Source: Pseudomonas sp. MWU16-30317
Lineage (GTDB): Bacteria > Pseudomonadota > Gammaproteobacteria > Pseudomonadales > Pseudomonadaceae
NCBI RefSeq assembly: GCF_020515695.1
Contig: NZ_JAIWJA010000002.1
Span: 62,001-126,000 of the forward strand
Direction of reading: 5' to 3'
Length of the DNA stretch: 64,000 nt
Within the stretch, counting starts at the first letter, position 1; every line of letters begins with the position of its first letter. Below the pieces are notes generated by a model. It did no database searches, was not told the origin of the DNA, and saw only the letters and a program-made list of their open reading frames with translations. This document shows positions 1 through 14,491 of the stretch, piece by piece. The translations under genes and the position numbers were made by a program.

Positions 1-102
1 TTATCAAACGTTGTTATCCGAAAATCCCCCTCTTTTTGCTGTTCTGTATCCCAAATGCGCTGTAAATCTCCGATCTGTAAGGCTTTTCGTCGCGTGCGCG
101 CC

Positions 103-132
103 TTGACGGTGTGGCAGGCGGGTTCCTATAGT
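103..132 (+). promoter_or_regulatory. sigma70-type promoter of mraZ and the dcw cluster
   Basis: A -35 hexamer TTGACG (103-108) and a -10 hexamer TATAGT (127-132) are separated by 18 bp, so transcription should start near 139. It is the only good sigma70 promoter seen before mraZ and should drive the tightly packed division and wall genes. Bases 1-102 hold nothing I can identify. Confidence 0.7.
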
Positions 133-140
133 GTGCGCGA

Positions 141-170
141 GTGGAGAGAAGTGGCACAAAGTGGGTTTTT
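141..170 (+). promoter_or_regulatory. MraZ operator: three direct GTGG repeats
   Basis: GTGG occurs at 141, 151 and 161, a strict 10-bp period that keeps all boxes on one face of the helix. The last two sit in the wider form AAGTGG / AAAGTGG. This is the known architecture of the MraZ box, through which MraZ represses its own operon. A weaker fourth copy (GTGTG) lies at 131. The boxes start at the predicted transcription start, which fits repression by blocking RNA polymerase. Confidence 0.75.
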
Positions 171-205
171 TGGACGCAAAAAAGTAAAAAAGGGGAAGCG
201 CAGCT

Positions 206-661
206 GTGTTTCGCGGAGCGAATGCCATCAGTCTCGATGCCAAGGGTCGTCTCGCTATGCCGAGCCGGTACCGTGACGAGCTGAATTCGCGTAGTTCCGG
301 ACAGTTGGTGATCACGATCGATACCGTCTCCCCGTGCCTTTGCGTCTATCCGCTGGATGAATGGGAAATTATTGAAGCCAGGTTGAGCAAGTTGCCGTCG
401 TTCGATGACGAAGCCCGTCGCCTTCAGCGTTTGCTGATTGGTAATGCGGTGGATCTCGAACTCGACGGCAGCGGTCGTTTCCTGGTTCCGCCGCGTTTGC
501 GCGAGTACGCCAAGCTCGACAAACGCACCATGCTGGTCGGCCAGCTGAACAAGTTTCAATTGTGGGACGAAGACGCCTGGAACGTTGTTGCGACAGCGGA
601 CCTGGAAGCCATACAACGACCGGGCGCGATGCCCGCTGAACTGCGTGATTTGATTCTGTGA
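206..661 (+). CDS. mraZ: MraZ, transcriptional regulator of the division/cell wall cluster
   Basis: A 151-residue DNA-binding protein of the SpoVT/AbrB fold, normally forming ring-shaped oligomers that bind repeated GTGG boxes upstream of its own gene. Both half-domains are visible: the N-terminal one (roughly residues 5-50, with the family's SLDAKGRL motif) and the second (roughly 75-120, [12 protein letters not shown]). The start is GTG, preceded by AGGGGAAG at 191-198 with good spacing. It is the first gene of the dcw operon, and its stop overlaps the rsmH start by 4 bases. The length matches Pseudomonas homologues. Confidence 0.95.
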   Translation: MFRGANAISLDAKGRLAMPSRYRDELNSRSSGQLVITIDTVSPCLCVYPLDEWEIIEARLSKLPSFDDEARRLQRLLIGNAVDLELDGSGRFLVPPRLREYAKLDKRTMLVGQLNKFQLWDEDAWNVVATADLEAIQRPGAMPAELRDLIL

Positions 662-1601
662 CTATAGATAGCGGCTTTAACCACATCACCGTGCTGCTCG
701 ACGAAGCTGTCGAGGCTCTGGACGTGCGCGTCGATGGCTGCTACCTGGATGGCACGTTCGGCCGCGGTGGGCACAGTCGATTACTGCTCTCCAAGCTCGG
801 GCCCGATGGCCGCCTGCTAGGGTTCGACAAGGATCCTCAAGCGATTGCCACCGGGCAAGCGCTGGCGGCCGAAGACGGCCGCTTTGTCATTGTGCAGCGC
901 AGTTTTGCCGAAATGGCCGCGGTCATCGCCGAGCAAGGTCTGGCCGGCAAGGTTCAAGGCGTGCTGATGGACCTTGGCGTGTCGTCGCCCCAGCTCGATG
1001 ACCCCGAGCGCGGTTTCAGCTTCATGAACGACGGCCCGCTGGACATGCGCATGGACCCGACGCGCGGCGTCAGTGCCGCCGAGTTCATCGCCCAGGCGCC
1101 GGAAGAAGAAATCGCCCGGGTCTTCAAGGAATACGGCGAAGAGCGTTTCGCCCGGCGCATGGCCCGTGCCGTAGTGCTGCGTCGCGAAACCGAGCCCTTT
1201 CTGCGCACCGGTGATCTGGCCGAAGTGCTCAAGGTTGCCAACCCTGCCTGGGAAAAGGGCAAGAACCCGGCCACACGCGCCTTTCAGGGACTGCGTATCC
1301 ACGTCAACAACGAATTGGGTGATCTGGAGGCTGGCCTCGAAGCGGCACTCGACGCCCTGGAAGTCGGCGGACGCCTGGTCGTCATCAGCTTCCATTCGCT
1401 CGAAGACCGTATCGTCAAACTCTTCATGCGTCGCTTGGCCAAGGGCGAAGCCGACAATCTGCCGCGCAACCTGCCGGTGCGTTTCGAAGCCTTCGTGCCG
1501 AAGATCAAGGTCCACGGCAAGGCGCAGTTCGCCTCCGAGGCCGAGCTCAAGGCCAACCCGCGCTCGCGCAGCGCGGTCATGCGCGTGGCGGAGAAGCTCC
1601 G

Positions 1602-1605
<4 letters not shown>
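658..1605 (+). CDS. rsmH: 16S rRNA (cytosine(1402)-N(4))-methyltransferase RsmH
   Basis: A 315-residue SAM-dependent methyltransferase (formerly MraW) that N4-methylates C1402 in the decoding centre of 16S rRNA. The SAM-binding glycine-rich motif [11 protein letters not shown] is at about residues 30-40, and the family motifs [11 protein letters not shown] and RGFSF...PLDMRMD follow. The C-terminal part carries FHSLEDR, typical of RsmH. It starts at GTG, overlapping the mraZ stop, and its own stop overlaps the TTG start of ftsL, so translation is probably coupled along the operon. Confidence 0.96.
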
Positions 1606-3675
<2,070 letters not shown>

Positions 3676-3676
<1 letters not shown>

Positions 3677-5139
3677 TGGTCATGTCACTCAATCAGCTGT
3701 TCATCCAGGTCGAGCGCGATCCATTGATCCGCGAGTTGACTCTGGACAGCCGCAACGTACGGCCGGGCGACCTGTTTTTGGCGGTGCCAGGGCTCAAGGT
3801 CGATGGCCGCGATCACATTGCCGATGCCATTGCCCATGGTGCTGCTGCCGTGGCCTATGAAGTCGAAGGCGCCACCGTACTGCCCTTGACCGACATTCCG
3901 CTGATTCCGGTCAAGGGCTTGATCGCCCAGCTTTCAGACCTGGCCGGGCGTTTCTACGGCGAGCCGAGCCGGCAGATGAACCTGCTGGGTGTCACCGGCA
4001 CCAACGGCAAGACCAGCGTCACCCAGCTGGTCGCCCAGGCGCTGGACTTGCTCGGCCAGCATTGCGGGCTGATTGGCACCTTGGGCACGGGTTTCCATGG
4101 CTCGCTGAAAAGCGGCCGCCTGACCACGCCCGATCCGATTGCCGTGCAGGCGACCCTGTCGGACCTGCGCAAGGCCGGTGCTCGCGCCGTGGCCATGGAG
4201 GTTTCCTCCCACGCGCTGGATCAAGGTCGCGTAGCGGCGCTGGACTTCGACGTGGCCGTATTGACCAACCTGTCGCGCGACCACCTCGATTACCACGGCA
4301 GCATGCAGGCCTATGCCGACGCCAAGGCGCGTCTGTTCGCGTGGCGGACACTCAAGTGCCGCGTATTGAATCTCGACGACGAGCTGGGCCGTGAACTGGC
4401 CGGTCGCGAGGCCGAATCGCGCTTGATCACCTACAGCCTCAAAGACCCAGCCGCTACCTTGTATTGCCGCGAAGCGTCGTTCGATGACAGCGGCGTGCGC
4501 GCCACGCTGGTCACCGCACAAGGCGAGCGCAGCCTGCGCAGCGGCCTGCTCGGGCGCTTCAACCTGAGCAACGTACTGGCGGCGGTCGGTGCCTTGCTGG
4601 GCATGGATTATCCACTGGACGACATCCTCAAGGTGCTGCCAGTGCTCGAAGGTCCGGTCGGCCGTATGCAGCGTCTGGGTGGCGGCAAGCGGCCGCTGGT
4701 GGTGGTCGATTACGCCCATACCCCCGATGCCCTGGATCAGGTGTTGCAGGCAATGCGTGCGCACGCCAAAGGCCAGCTGGTGTGCCTGTTCGGTTGCGGT
4801 GGCGATCGTGACAGTGGCAAGCGCCCCTTGATGGCCGCCGTGGCCGAGCGCCTGGCCGATCGCGTGGTGGTCACCGACGACAACCCACGCAGCGAAGAAC
4901 CGCTGGCGATTTTCGACGACATCCGTGCCGGGTTCGTCAACCCCGACTCCGTGCCTTTCGTGCCGGGTCGCGGGGCGGCCATCGCCCAGGCCATCGCCGC
5001 TGCCGCTGCCGACGATGTCATCGTCCTGGCCGGCAAGGGCCACGAGGATTATCAGGAAATTCACGGCCAGCGCCTGCCGTTCTCCGATCTGAACGAGGCC
5101 GAAATGGCGCTCGCCACCTGGGAGCTCAATCATGCTTAA
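3676..5139 (+). CDS. murE: UDP-N-acetylmuramoyl-L-alanyl-D-glutamate--2,6-diaminopimelate ligase MurE
   Basis: A cytoplasmic Mur ligase that adds meso-diaminopimelate as third residue of the peptidoglycan stem peptide, using ATP. The P-loop GVTGTNGKTSV lies at about residues 105-115, the central ATPase region carries MEVSSHALDQGRV, and the C-terminal domain carries DNPR, the meso-DAP recognition motif that separates Gram-negative MurE from lysine-adding enzymes. The 487-residue length is normal. It starts at the ATG overlapping the ftsI stop; an ATG two codons later is also possible. It overlaps murF by 8 bases. Confidence 0.96.
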
Positions 5140-6499
5140 GCCCTTGGCATTGAGTGATGTGTTACAGCCCTTGAACGGCCGCCTGCAAGGCGGCGATTGT
5201 CATTTTAGCGGGGTCAGTATCGACAGCCGCGCGATCGAGGCCGGGCAGTTGTTCGTCGCCTTGAGCGGGCCGAATTTCGATGGCCACAATTACCTGAACG
5301 ATGTCGCCGGCAAAGGCGCTGTGGCCGCGCTGGTCGAGCGCCCCGTCGCCGACAGCGACCTGGCGCAGATCATCGTCGCCGATACCCGCGCCGCGCTCGG
5401 CCAGCTGGCGGCGCTCAACCGCGCCGCGTTCGACAAACCCGTAGCCGCCATCACCGGTTCCAGCGGCAAGACTACGGTCAAGGAAATGCTCGCGAGCATT
5501 CTGCGCACCCGCGGCCTGGTCCTGGCCACCCGCGGCAACTTGAACAACGATCTGGGTGCACCGCTGACCCTGCTCGAACTAGCGCCGGAGCACAGCGCCG
5601 CGGTGATCGAGCTGGGCGCTTCGCGTCTGGGTGAAATCGCCTACACCGTCGGCCTCACTCGCCCCCACGTCGCCATCCTGAACAACGCCGGTACTGCCCA
5701 TGTCGGCGAGTTCGGCGGCCCGGAGAAAATCGTCGAAGCCAAAGGCGAGATCATCGACGGTCTGGGCGCCGACGGTGTGGCCGTGCTCAACCTCGACGAC
5801 AAAGCGTTTACCATCTGGCAAGCCCGTGCCGGCGCGCGTCAGGTGCTGACATTCGCCCTGAGCAACCCGAGCGCTGACTTCCATGCCAGTGCCATCACCA
5901 CAGACGCCCGCGGTTGCCCGAGATTCGAATTGCATTGCAAAGAGGGTGTGGCACCGGTGCAATTGAACCTGCTCGGCACCCATAACGTGCAGAACGCCCT
6001 CGCGGCCGCTGCGGCCGCCAGCGCCATGGGCGTTTCCCTGGCGGGCATCGTTGCCGGCCTTGACGCGGTGCAGCCGGTCAAGGGCCGCACCGTGGCGCAG
6101 CTGGCCAAGGCTGGCATGCGCGTCATCGATGACACCTACAACGCAAATCCCTCCTCCATGTGCGCGGCCATTGATATACTCGCCGGCTTTTCCGGTCGCA
6201 CCGTCCTGGTGCTCGGAGATATCGGCGAGTTGGGCGAGTGGGCGATAGAGGGGCATCGGCAGGTTGGTGACTATGCGCGTGGCAAGGTTGACGCGCTATA
6301 TGCCGTCGGGCCGCTCATGGCTCACGCCGTCAGTGCCTTCGGTGAAGGCGCCGCACACTTTTCCAGTCAGGCCGAACTGATTTCTGCGCTCGAGGCCGAG
6401 CAAGGTTCCGACACCACTATTTTGATCAAGGGTTCACGCAGCGCGGCGATGGAAAACATCGTCGCGGCCTTGTGCGTACCCGGCGGGGAGAAACATTAA
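5132..6499 (+). CDS. murF: UDP-N-acetylmuramoyl-tripeptide--D-alanyl-D-alanine ligase MurF
   Basis: This ligase completes the cytoplasmic UDP-MurNAc-pentapeptide by adding D-Ala-D-Ala, the product of the downstream Ddl. The 455-residue protein has an N-terminal substrate-binding domain, the ATP-binding loop [14 protein letters not shown] at about residues 108-121, and the conserved [11 protein letters not shown] segment in the C-terminal domain. It starts inside the murE end and its TAA overlaps the mraY ATG. Confidence 0.96.
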   Translation: MLKPLALSDVLQPLNGRLQGGDCHFSGVSIDSRAIEAGQLFVALSGPNFDGHNYLNDVAGKGAVAALVERPVADSDLAQIIVADTRAALGQLAALNRAAFDKPVAAITGSSGKTTVKEMLASILRTRGLVLATRGNLNNDLGAPLTLLELAPEHSAAVIELGASRLGEIAYTVGLTRPHVAILNNAGTAHVGEFGGPEKIVEAKGEIIDGLGADGVAVLNLDDKAFTIWQARAGARQVLTFALSNPSADFHASAITTDARGCPRFELHCKEGVAPVQLNLLGTHNVQNALAAAAAASAMGVSLAGIVAGLDAVQPVKGRTVAQLAKAGMRVIDDTYNANPSSMCAAIDILAGFSGRTVLVLGDIGELGEWAIEGHRQVGDYARGKVDALYAVGPLMAHAVSAFGEGAAHFSSQAELISALEAEQGSDTTILIKGSRSAAMENIVAALCVPGGEKH

Positions 6500-7581
6500 T
6501 GCTGCTGCTGTTGGCCGAGTATCTGCAACAGTTCTACAAAGGCTTCGCGGTCTTTCAATACCTGACCCTGCGCGGGATTCTGGGTGTGTTGACCGCGTTG
6601 GCGCTCGCCCTGTTTCTGGGCCCATGGATGATCCGTACCCTGCAGATGCGCCAGATTGGTCAATCGGTGCGTAACGATGGTCCGCAATCGCACCTGTCCA
6701 AGTCGGGCACTCCGACCATGGGCGGCGCGCTGATCCTCTCGGCGATCGGTGTCAGCACCTTGCTGTGGGCCGACCTGAGCAATCGCTATGTCTGGACCGT
6801 GTTGATCGTCACCTTCCTGTTCGGCGCGATCGGCTGGGTGGATGATTATCGCAAGGTCATCGAGAAAAACTCCCGCGGGCTGCCAAGCCGCTGGAAGTAC
6901 TTCTGGCAGTCGGTTTTCGGCCTGGGCGCGGCGATCTTCCTTTATACGACGGCGCCGGGCAGCAACGAAACCACGCTGATCATCCCGATGCTCAAGGACG
7001 CCAGCATTCATCTGGGCCTGGGCTTCATCGTGCTGACCTACTTCGTGATCGTCGGCTCCAGCAACGCGGTCAACCTTACCGACGGCCTCGACGGCCTGGC
7101 GATTCTGCCCACGGTCATGGTCGGCGGCGCGTTGGGCATCTTCTGCTACCTGTCGGGCAACATCAAATTCGCCGATTACCTGCTGATTCCCTATGTACCG
7201 GGGGCTGGCGAGCTGATCGTGTTCTGCGGCGCGCTGATCGGTGCGGGGCTGGGCTTCCTGTGGTTCAACACCTATCCCGCGCAAGTGTTCATGGGTGACG
7301 TCGGCGCACTGGCGCTGGGCGCTGCCCTCGGCACCATCGCCGTGGTGGTGCGTCAGGAAATCGTGCTGTTCATCATGGGCGGGGTGTTCGTGATGGAGAC
7401 CTTGTCGGTTGTCATCCAGGTGGCGTCGTTCAAGTTGACCGGCCGCCGGGTGTTCCGCATGGCGCCGATCCATCACCATTTCGAACTCAAGGGTTGGCCT
7501 GAACCACGGGTCATCGTCCGATTCTGGATCATCACCGTGATTCTGGTGTTGATCGGCCTTGCCACCCTGAAATTGAGGTAG
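6499..7581 (+). CDS. mraY: Phospho-N-acetylmuramoyl-pentapeptide-transferase MraY
   Basis: An integral membrane enzyme that transfers phospho-MurNAc-pentapeptide to undecaprenyl phosphate, making lipid I. The protein is 360 residues from the ATG at 6499, which overlaps the murF stop and follows a GGGGAG ribosome site. About ten membrane segments are visible, with the signature loops [20 protein letters not shown] and the [11 protein letters not shown] motif near the C terminus. An upstream in-frame ATG at 6472 lies within murF and is less likely. Confidence 0.96.
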   Translation: MLLLLAEYLQQFYKGFAVFQYLTLRGILGVLTALALALFLGPWMIRTLQMRQIGQSVRNDGPQSHLSKSGTPTMGGALILSAIGVSTLLWADLSNRYVWTVLIVTFLFGAIGWVDDYRKVIEKNSRGLPSRWKYFWQSVFGLGAAIFLYTTAPGSNETTLIIPMLKDASIHLGLGFIVLTYFVIVGSSNAVNLTDGLDGLAILPTVMVGGALGIFCYLSGNIKFADYLLIPYVPGAGELIVFCGALIGAGLGFLWFNTYPAQVFMGDVGALALGAALGTIAVVVRQEIVLFIMGGVFVMETLSVVIQVASFKLTGRRVFRMAPIHHHFELKGWPEPRVIVRFWIITVILVLIGLATLKLR

Positions 7582-7586
7582 AACGA

Positions 7587-8933
7587 GTGTCTCTGATCGC
7601 TTCTGACCAATTCCGCATCGTTGTCGGCCTCGGCAAGAGCGGCATGTCCCTGGTTCGCTTCCTGGCGAATCGGGGCGTGTCCTTTGCCGTGGCCGACACG
7701 CGCGAGAATCCGCCAGAACTCGCGACCTTGCGCCGTGACTACCCGCACGTCGATGTGCGTTGTGGCGAGCTGGACGTCGAATTTCTTTGCCGCGCGTCCG
7801 AGCTCTACGTGAGCCCGGGCCTGGCGCTGGCGACCCCGGCCTTGCAGCAAGCGGCAGCCCGTGGCGTTACCCTGTCGGGCGACATCGAGCTGTTTGCGCG
7901 CAATGCCAAGGCGCCGATCGTGGCCATCAGCGGCTCCAACGCCAAGAGCACCGTGACCACCCTGGTGGGTGACATGGCGCGGGCCTCGGGTAAACGCGTC
8001 GCGGTGGGCGGCAATCTCGGCACCCCAGCGCTCGACCTGCTCGCCGACAACGTCGATCTATACGTGATGGAGCTGTCCAGCTTTCAGTTGGAAACCACCC
8101 ATCATCTGGGCGCCGAAGTGGCGACCGTGCTCAATGTCAGCGAAGACCACATGGATCGCTACAGCGGGCTACCGGCCTATCACCTGGCCAAGCACCGGAT
8201 CTTCCGCGGTGCCCGCCAGGTGGTGGTCAACCGCCAGGACGCGCTGTCGCGGCCATTGCTGACCGAAGGCCAGCCGTGCTGGACCTTCGGCCTCAATCGT
8301 CCGGACTTCAAGGGCTTTGGCCTGATCGAAGAAAACGCCGAGAAGCACCTGGCGTTCGAGTTCAAGACCCTGATGCCCGTCAGCGAATTGAAGATCCGCG
8401 GCGCACATAACTACGCCAACGCTCTGGCTGCGCTGGCGCTGGGGCATGCGGTCGGCTTGCCGTTCGCCGCCATGCTGCACACCTTGCGCGAGTTCGGCGG
8501 CCTGGAGCATCGCTGCCAATGGCTGCGCGAGCGTGCAGGGGTGAGCTATTACAACGATTCCAAGGCCACCAATGTCGGTGCCGCGCTGGCGGCCATCGAA
8601 GGCCTGGGCAGCGACATCGACGGCAAGCTGGTGCTGATCGCCGGCGGTGATGGCAAAGGGGCGGACTTCAAGCCCCTGGCCGCGCCGGTTGCCGCTCATT
8701 GCCGTGCGGTCGTGCTGCTGGGCCGCGATGCCGAGCAGATCGCCGCCGTGCTGGGCGACCGCGTGCCGCTGGTGCGCGTGCAATCGCTGGAGGACGCCGT
8801 GCTGCGCAGCGCCGGATTGGCCCAGCCCGGCGATGCCGTGTTGCTGTCGCCGGCCTGCGCGAGCCTCGATATGTTCAAGAACTATGAAGAGCGCGGACAT
8901 TTGTTCGCCCGCGCCGTGGAGGCTTTGTCATGA
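7587..8933 (+). CDS. murD: UDP-N-acetylmuramoyl-L-alanine--D-glutamate ligase MurD
   Basis: Adds D-glutamate as second residue of the stem peptide in the cytoplasm. It has 448 residues: an N-terminal Rossmann-like UDP-binding domain starting at VGLGKSGMSLVRF, a P-loop ISGSNAKSTVTTL at about residues 112-124, and the C-terminal ligase domain with YYNDSKATN. The GTG start follows mraY after 5 bases, and the end overlaps the ftsW ATG. Confidence 0.95.
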   Translation: MSLIASDQFRIVVGLGKSGMSLVRFLANRGVSFAVADTRENPPELATLRRDYPHVDVRCGELDVEFLCRASELYVSPGLALATPALQQAAARGVTLSGDIELFARNAKAPIVAISGSNAKSTVTTLVGDMARASGKRVAVGGNLGTPALDLLADNVDLYVMELSSFQLETTHHLGAEVATVLNVSEDHMDRYSGLPAYHLAKHRIFRGARQVVVNRQDALSRPLLTEGQPCWTFGLNRPDFKGFGLIEENAEKHLAFEFKTLMPVSELKIRGAHNYANALAALALGHAVGLPFAAMLHTLREFGGLEHRCQWLRERAGVSYYNDSKATNVGAALAAIEGLGSDIDGKLVLIAGGDGKGADFKPLAAPVAAHCRAVVLLGRDAEQIAAVLGDRVPLVRVQSLEDAVLRSAGLAQPGDAVLLSPACASLDMFKNYEERGHLFARAVEALS

Positions 8934-10144
8934 TTTTCGGTGTGATCAAGCCTTATCCGTCACCGCTGATCAGCGGCCGCGGTATCGATATCGATTTCCC
9001 CATGCTGGTCGGCTGCCTGGCGTTGCTGGGCCTTGGCCTGGTGATGATCACGTCGGCTTCGTCGGAAGTAGCCGCGGCGCAGTCCGGCAATCCGCTGTAT
9101 CACATGATTCGCCACCTGATCTATCTGGCCATCGGCCTGGGGGCGTGCATCGTCACCATGATGGTGCCGATCGCCACCTGGCAGCGGCTGGGCTGGTGGA
9201 TGCTGGTGGGTGCGTTCGGTCTGCTGGTGGCTGTGCTGCTGCCGGGCATCGGCCGCGAGGTCAATGGCTCGATGCGCTGGATCGGCTTCAGTTTTTTCAA
9301 CGTGCAGCCTTCGGAAATCGCCAAGGTGTTCGTGGTGATCTTCCTTGCCGGTTATCTGGTACGCCGTCAGCAAGAGGTTCGCGACAGTTGGATGGGCTTT
9401 TTCAAGCCGTTCTTCGTGTTGCTGCCGATGGCAGGCCTGTTGCTGATGGAGCCGGACTTCGGCGCAACCGTGGTGATGATGGGCGCCGCGGCGGCCATGC
9501 TGTTCCTCGGGGGTGTCGGGCTGTTCCGCTTCGCGCTGATGGTGGTGTTGGCGGTGGCTTCGGTCATTTTGCTGGTCAAGGCGCAGCCGTATCGGATGGC
9601 GCGTTTGGTGACCTTTACCGATCCGTGGTCCGATCAGTTCGGTTCCGGCTACCAGTTGACCCAGGCGTTGATCGCGTTCGGGCGTGGCGAATGGTTCGGC
9701 GTCGGCCTGGGCAACAGTGTGCAGAAGCAATTCTATCTACCGGAAGCGCACACCGACTTCGTGTTCTCGGTACTGGCCGAAGAGCTGGGCGTCGTGGGCT
9801 CGCTGTGCACCGTGGCGCTGTTCGTGTTCGTGTGTATTCGCGGCATGTACATCGGCATATGGGCGGAGCGCGCCAAACATTATTTCGCCGCGTACATGGC
9901 CTATGGTTTGTCGTTCCTGTGGATCGGACAGTTCTTGATCAACATTGGCGTGAACGTCGGCCTGCTGCCGACCAAGGGCCTGACCCTGCCATTCCTCAGT
10001 TACGGCGGCAGCTCGTTGGTGATCTGCTGCATGTGCCTGGGCTTGCTCTTGCGCATCGAGTGGGAAAGCCGTGCGGCGCTGGGCAGTGAAGAAACCGAAT
10101 TCAGCGAAGACGATTTCGCCGAGGAGCCCGCCCATGGCCGGTAA
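8930..10144 (+). CDS. ftsW: Septal peptidoglycan glycosyltransferase FtsW
   Basis: A SEDS-family polymerase that polymerises lipid II at the septum in partnership with FtsI. The 404-residue membrane protein has about ten transmembrane segments and the SEDS signatures VNGSMRWI..FNVQPSEIAK and the late motif LPTKGLTLPFLSYGGSS. A cytoplasmic acidic tail (SEETEFSEDDFAEE) ends the protein. It overlaps the end of murD by 4 bases and the start of murG by 11. Confidence 0.96.
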   Translation: MIFGVIKPYPSPLISGRGIDIDFPMLVGCLALLGLGLVMITSASSEVAAAQSGNPLYHMIRHLIYLAIGLGACIVTMMVPIATWQRLGWWMLVGAFGLLVAVLLPGIGREVNGSMRWIGFSFFNVQPSEIAKVFVVIFLAGYLVRRQQEVRDSWMGFFKPFFVLLPMAGLLLMEPDFGATVVMMGAAAAMLFLGGVGLFRFALMVVLAVASVILLVKAQPYRMARLVTFTDPWSDQFGSGYQLTQALIAFGRGEWFGVGLGNSVQKQFYLPEAHTDFVFSVLAEELGVVGSLCTVALFVFVCIRGMYIGIWAERAKHYFAAYMAYGLSFLWIGQFLINIGVNVGLLPTKGLTLPFLSYGGSSLVICCMCLGLLLRIEWESRAALGSEETEFSEDDFAEEPAHGR

Positions 10145-11196
10145 CGTGCTGATCATGGCCGGCGGCACCGGCGGGCACGTGTTCCCGGCCCTGGCCTGCG
10201 CGCGCGAGTTCCAGGCTCGTGGCTACAGCGTGCACTGGCTGGGGACCCCGCGCGGGATCGAGAACGACCTGGTCCCCCAGGCGGGTTTGCCGTTGCATTT
10301 GATCAACGTTGCCGGGCTGCGGGGCAAAGGTATCAAGTCGCTGCTCAAAGCGCCGTTTGTATTATGCAACGCGCTGTTGCAGGCGCGCCGTGTGGTGCGC
10401 CAGATCAGGCCGGTGTGCGTGCTCGGCTTTGGTGGCTACGTGACCGGCCCCGGCGGCCTGGCTGCGCGCCTGGCCGGCGTACCGGTGATCGTGCACGAGC
10501 AGAACGCCGTGGCCGGTACTGCCAATCGCCTGTTGGTGCCGTTTGCCAGCCGCGTCTGTGAAGCGTTCCCGAACACCTTCGGGGCGTCCAGCAAGCGCCG
10601 CACCACGGGTAATCCGGTGCGCCCTGAGCTGTTCCTCGAAACCCCCCGCCAGAGCCTCGCCGGGCGCAAGCCGCGCTTGCTGATCACGGGCGGCAGCCTC
10701 GGCTCCGAGCCGTTGAACAAGTTACTGCCCGCCGCGTTGGCGCTGGTGCCCGCCGAATTTCGCCCAGAAGTCTTTCATCAGGCCGGCAAGAAACACGACC
10801 AGGTGACCCTTGAGCGTTACCAGGCTGCGGGTGTCGAGGCGCAGGTCGCGCCCTTCATCCAGGACATGGCCCAGGCCTATGGCTGGGCCGACATGATGGT
10901 CTGCCGCTCCGGTGCGCTGACCGTCAGCGAGCTGGCGGCGGCCGGGCTGCCGTCGTTCCTGGTGCCATTGCCCCACGCGATCGACGACCACCAGACCCGT
11001 AATGCCGAATATCTGGCCCGTGAAGGCGCTGCCTTCCTCATGCCACAAGCGACAACCGGCGCGGCCCAACTGGCCGAGCGCCTGAAAGAGGTTTTGATGC
11101 AACCCGAGAAACTCAACCAAATGGCCGCCACCGCGCGCCGTCTGGCGAAACCCGATGCCACCCGTAATGTCGTCGATGTCTGCCTGGAGGTGGCCC

Positions 11197-11204
<8 letters not shown>
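10134..11204 (+). CDS. murG: UDP-N-acetylglucosamine--lipid I transferase MurG
   Basis: A peripheral inner-membrane GT-B glycosyltransferase that adds GlcNAc to lipid I to make lipid II. The chosen ATG at 10134 gives 356 residues beginning [21 protein letters not shown], whose GGTGGH loop is the family's N-terminal signature. [13 protein letters not shown] and [10 protein letters not shown] (the second glycine-rich loop) follow. An upstream in-frame start at 10071 lies within ftsW and would add residues not found in the family. Confidence 0.96.
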
Positions 11205-13607
<2,403 letters not shown>

Positions 13608-13610
13608 CCC

Positions 13611-14477
13611 ATGCAGGGCGCATCGATTCGTCACCAGATTCCCGCTCCGAGCCGCAAGCCGGTGCCCCGTGGCGCCAGTCGTATGGTGGCCAAGGAGCCG
13701 ATGTCGGTGCGCCTGCCGAAGGCCAATTTCGGCTTTCTGAAAATGCTCATGTGGCCAATATTGCTGGTGGCGCTGGGCTATGGCACTTACATCGGTGCCC
13801 AGCGCCTGATGCCTTATGCCGACCGCCCGATCACCAAGGTCGCGGTGCAGGGCGACCTCAGCTACATCAGCCAGCAGGCGGTGCAGCAGCGCATTGCGCC
13901 CTACATCGCCGCGAGCTTTTTCACCATCGATCTGGCGAGCATGCGCACGGAACTGGAGAAAATGCCCTGGATCGCCCACGCCGAAGTGCGTCGGGTGTGG
14001 CCCGATCAGGTGGTGATCCGCCTTGAAGAACAGCTGCCAGTCGCGCGTTGGGGTGACGGCGCCCTGTTGAACAACCAGGGTGAAGCCTTCGCCCCGCGCG
14101 AGCTGGCCAACTATGAGCACCTGCCGCAGCTGTACGGCCCGCAGCGTGCTCAGCAACAAGTCATGCAGCAGTATCAAGTGTTGAGTCAGATGTTGCGGCC
14201 GCTGGGCTTCTCCGTCGCCAGGCTCGAATTGCGTGAACGCGGCAGCTGGTTCCTGACCACCGGTGCTGGCAGCGCCGGGCCGGGCATCGAATTGCTGCTA
14301 GGGCGGGATCACCTGATCGAGAAGATGCGTCGCTTTATCGTCATTTACGACAAGACGCTCAAAGAACAGATTACGAATATTGCGAGCATCGACCTGCGTT
14401 ATGCCAACGGCCTGGCCGTCAGCTGGCGCGAACCGATTGCCCCGACCGGGGAAAAACCCGCGGTCGCGAAGAATTAA
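13611..14477 (+). CDS. ftsQ: Cell division protein FtsQ
   Basis: A bitopic divisome scaffold that recruits FtsB and FtsL. The 288-residue protein has a basic cytoplasmic tail, one membrane segment at about residues 45-63, a POTRA domain (about 69-138, starting [14 protein letters not shown]) and the C-terminal FtsQ beta domain with [13 protein letters not shown]. The ATG follows ddlB by 3 bases. A short gap with the ribosome site AAGAGG leads into ftsA. Confidence 0.94.
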   Translation: MQGASIRHQIPAPSRKPVPRGASRMVAKEPMSVRLPKANFGFLKMLMWPILLVALGYGTYIGAQRLMPYADRPITKVAVQGDLSYISQQAVQQRIAPYIAASFFTIDLASMRTELEKMPWIAHAEVRRVWPDQVVIRLEEQLPVARWGDGALLNNQGEAFAPRELANYEHLPQLYGPQRAQQQVMQQYQVLSQMLRPLGFSVARLELRERGSWFLTTGAGSAGPGIELLLGRDHLIEKMRRFIVIYDKTLKEQITNIASIDLRYANGLAVSWREPIAPTGEKPAVAKN

Positions 14478-14491
14478 GAAGAGGCAGGACC

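Noticed and set aside
1..205. Possible RNase P RNA gene end upstream of mraZ
   Set aside because: rnpB lies near here in some pseudomonads, but I see none of its conserved segments in these bases.
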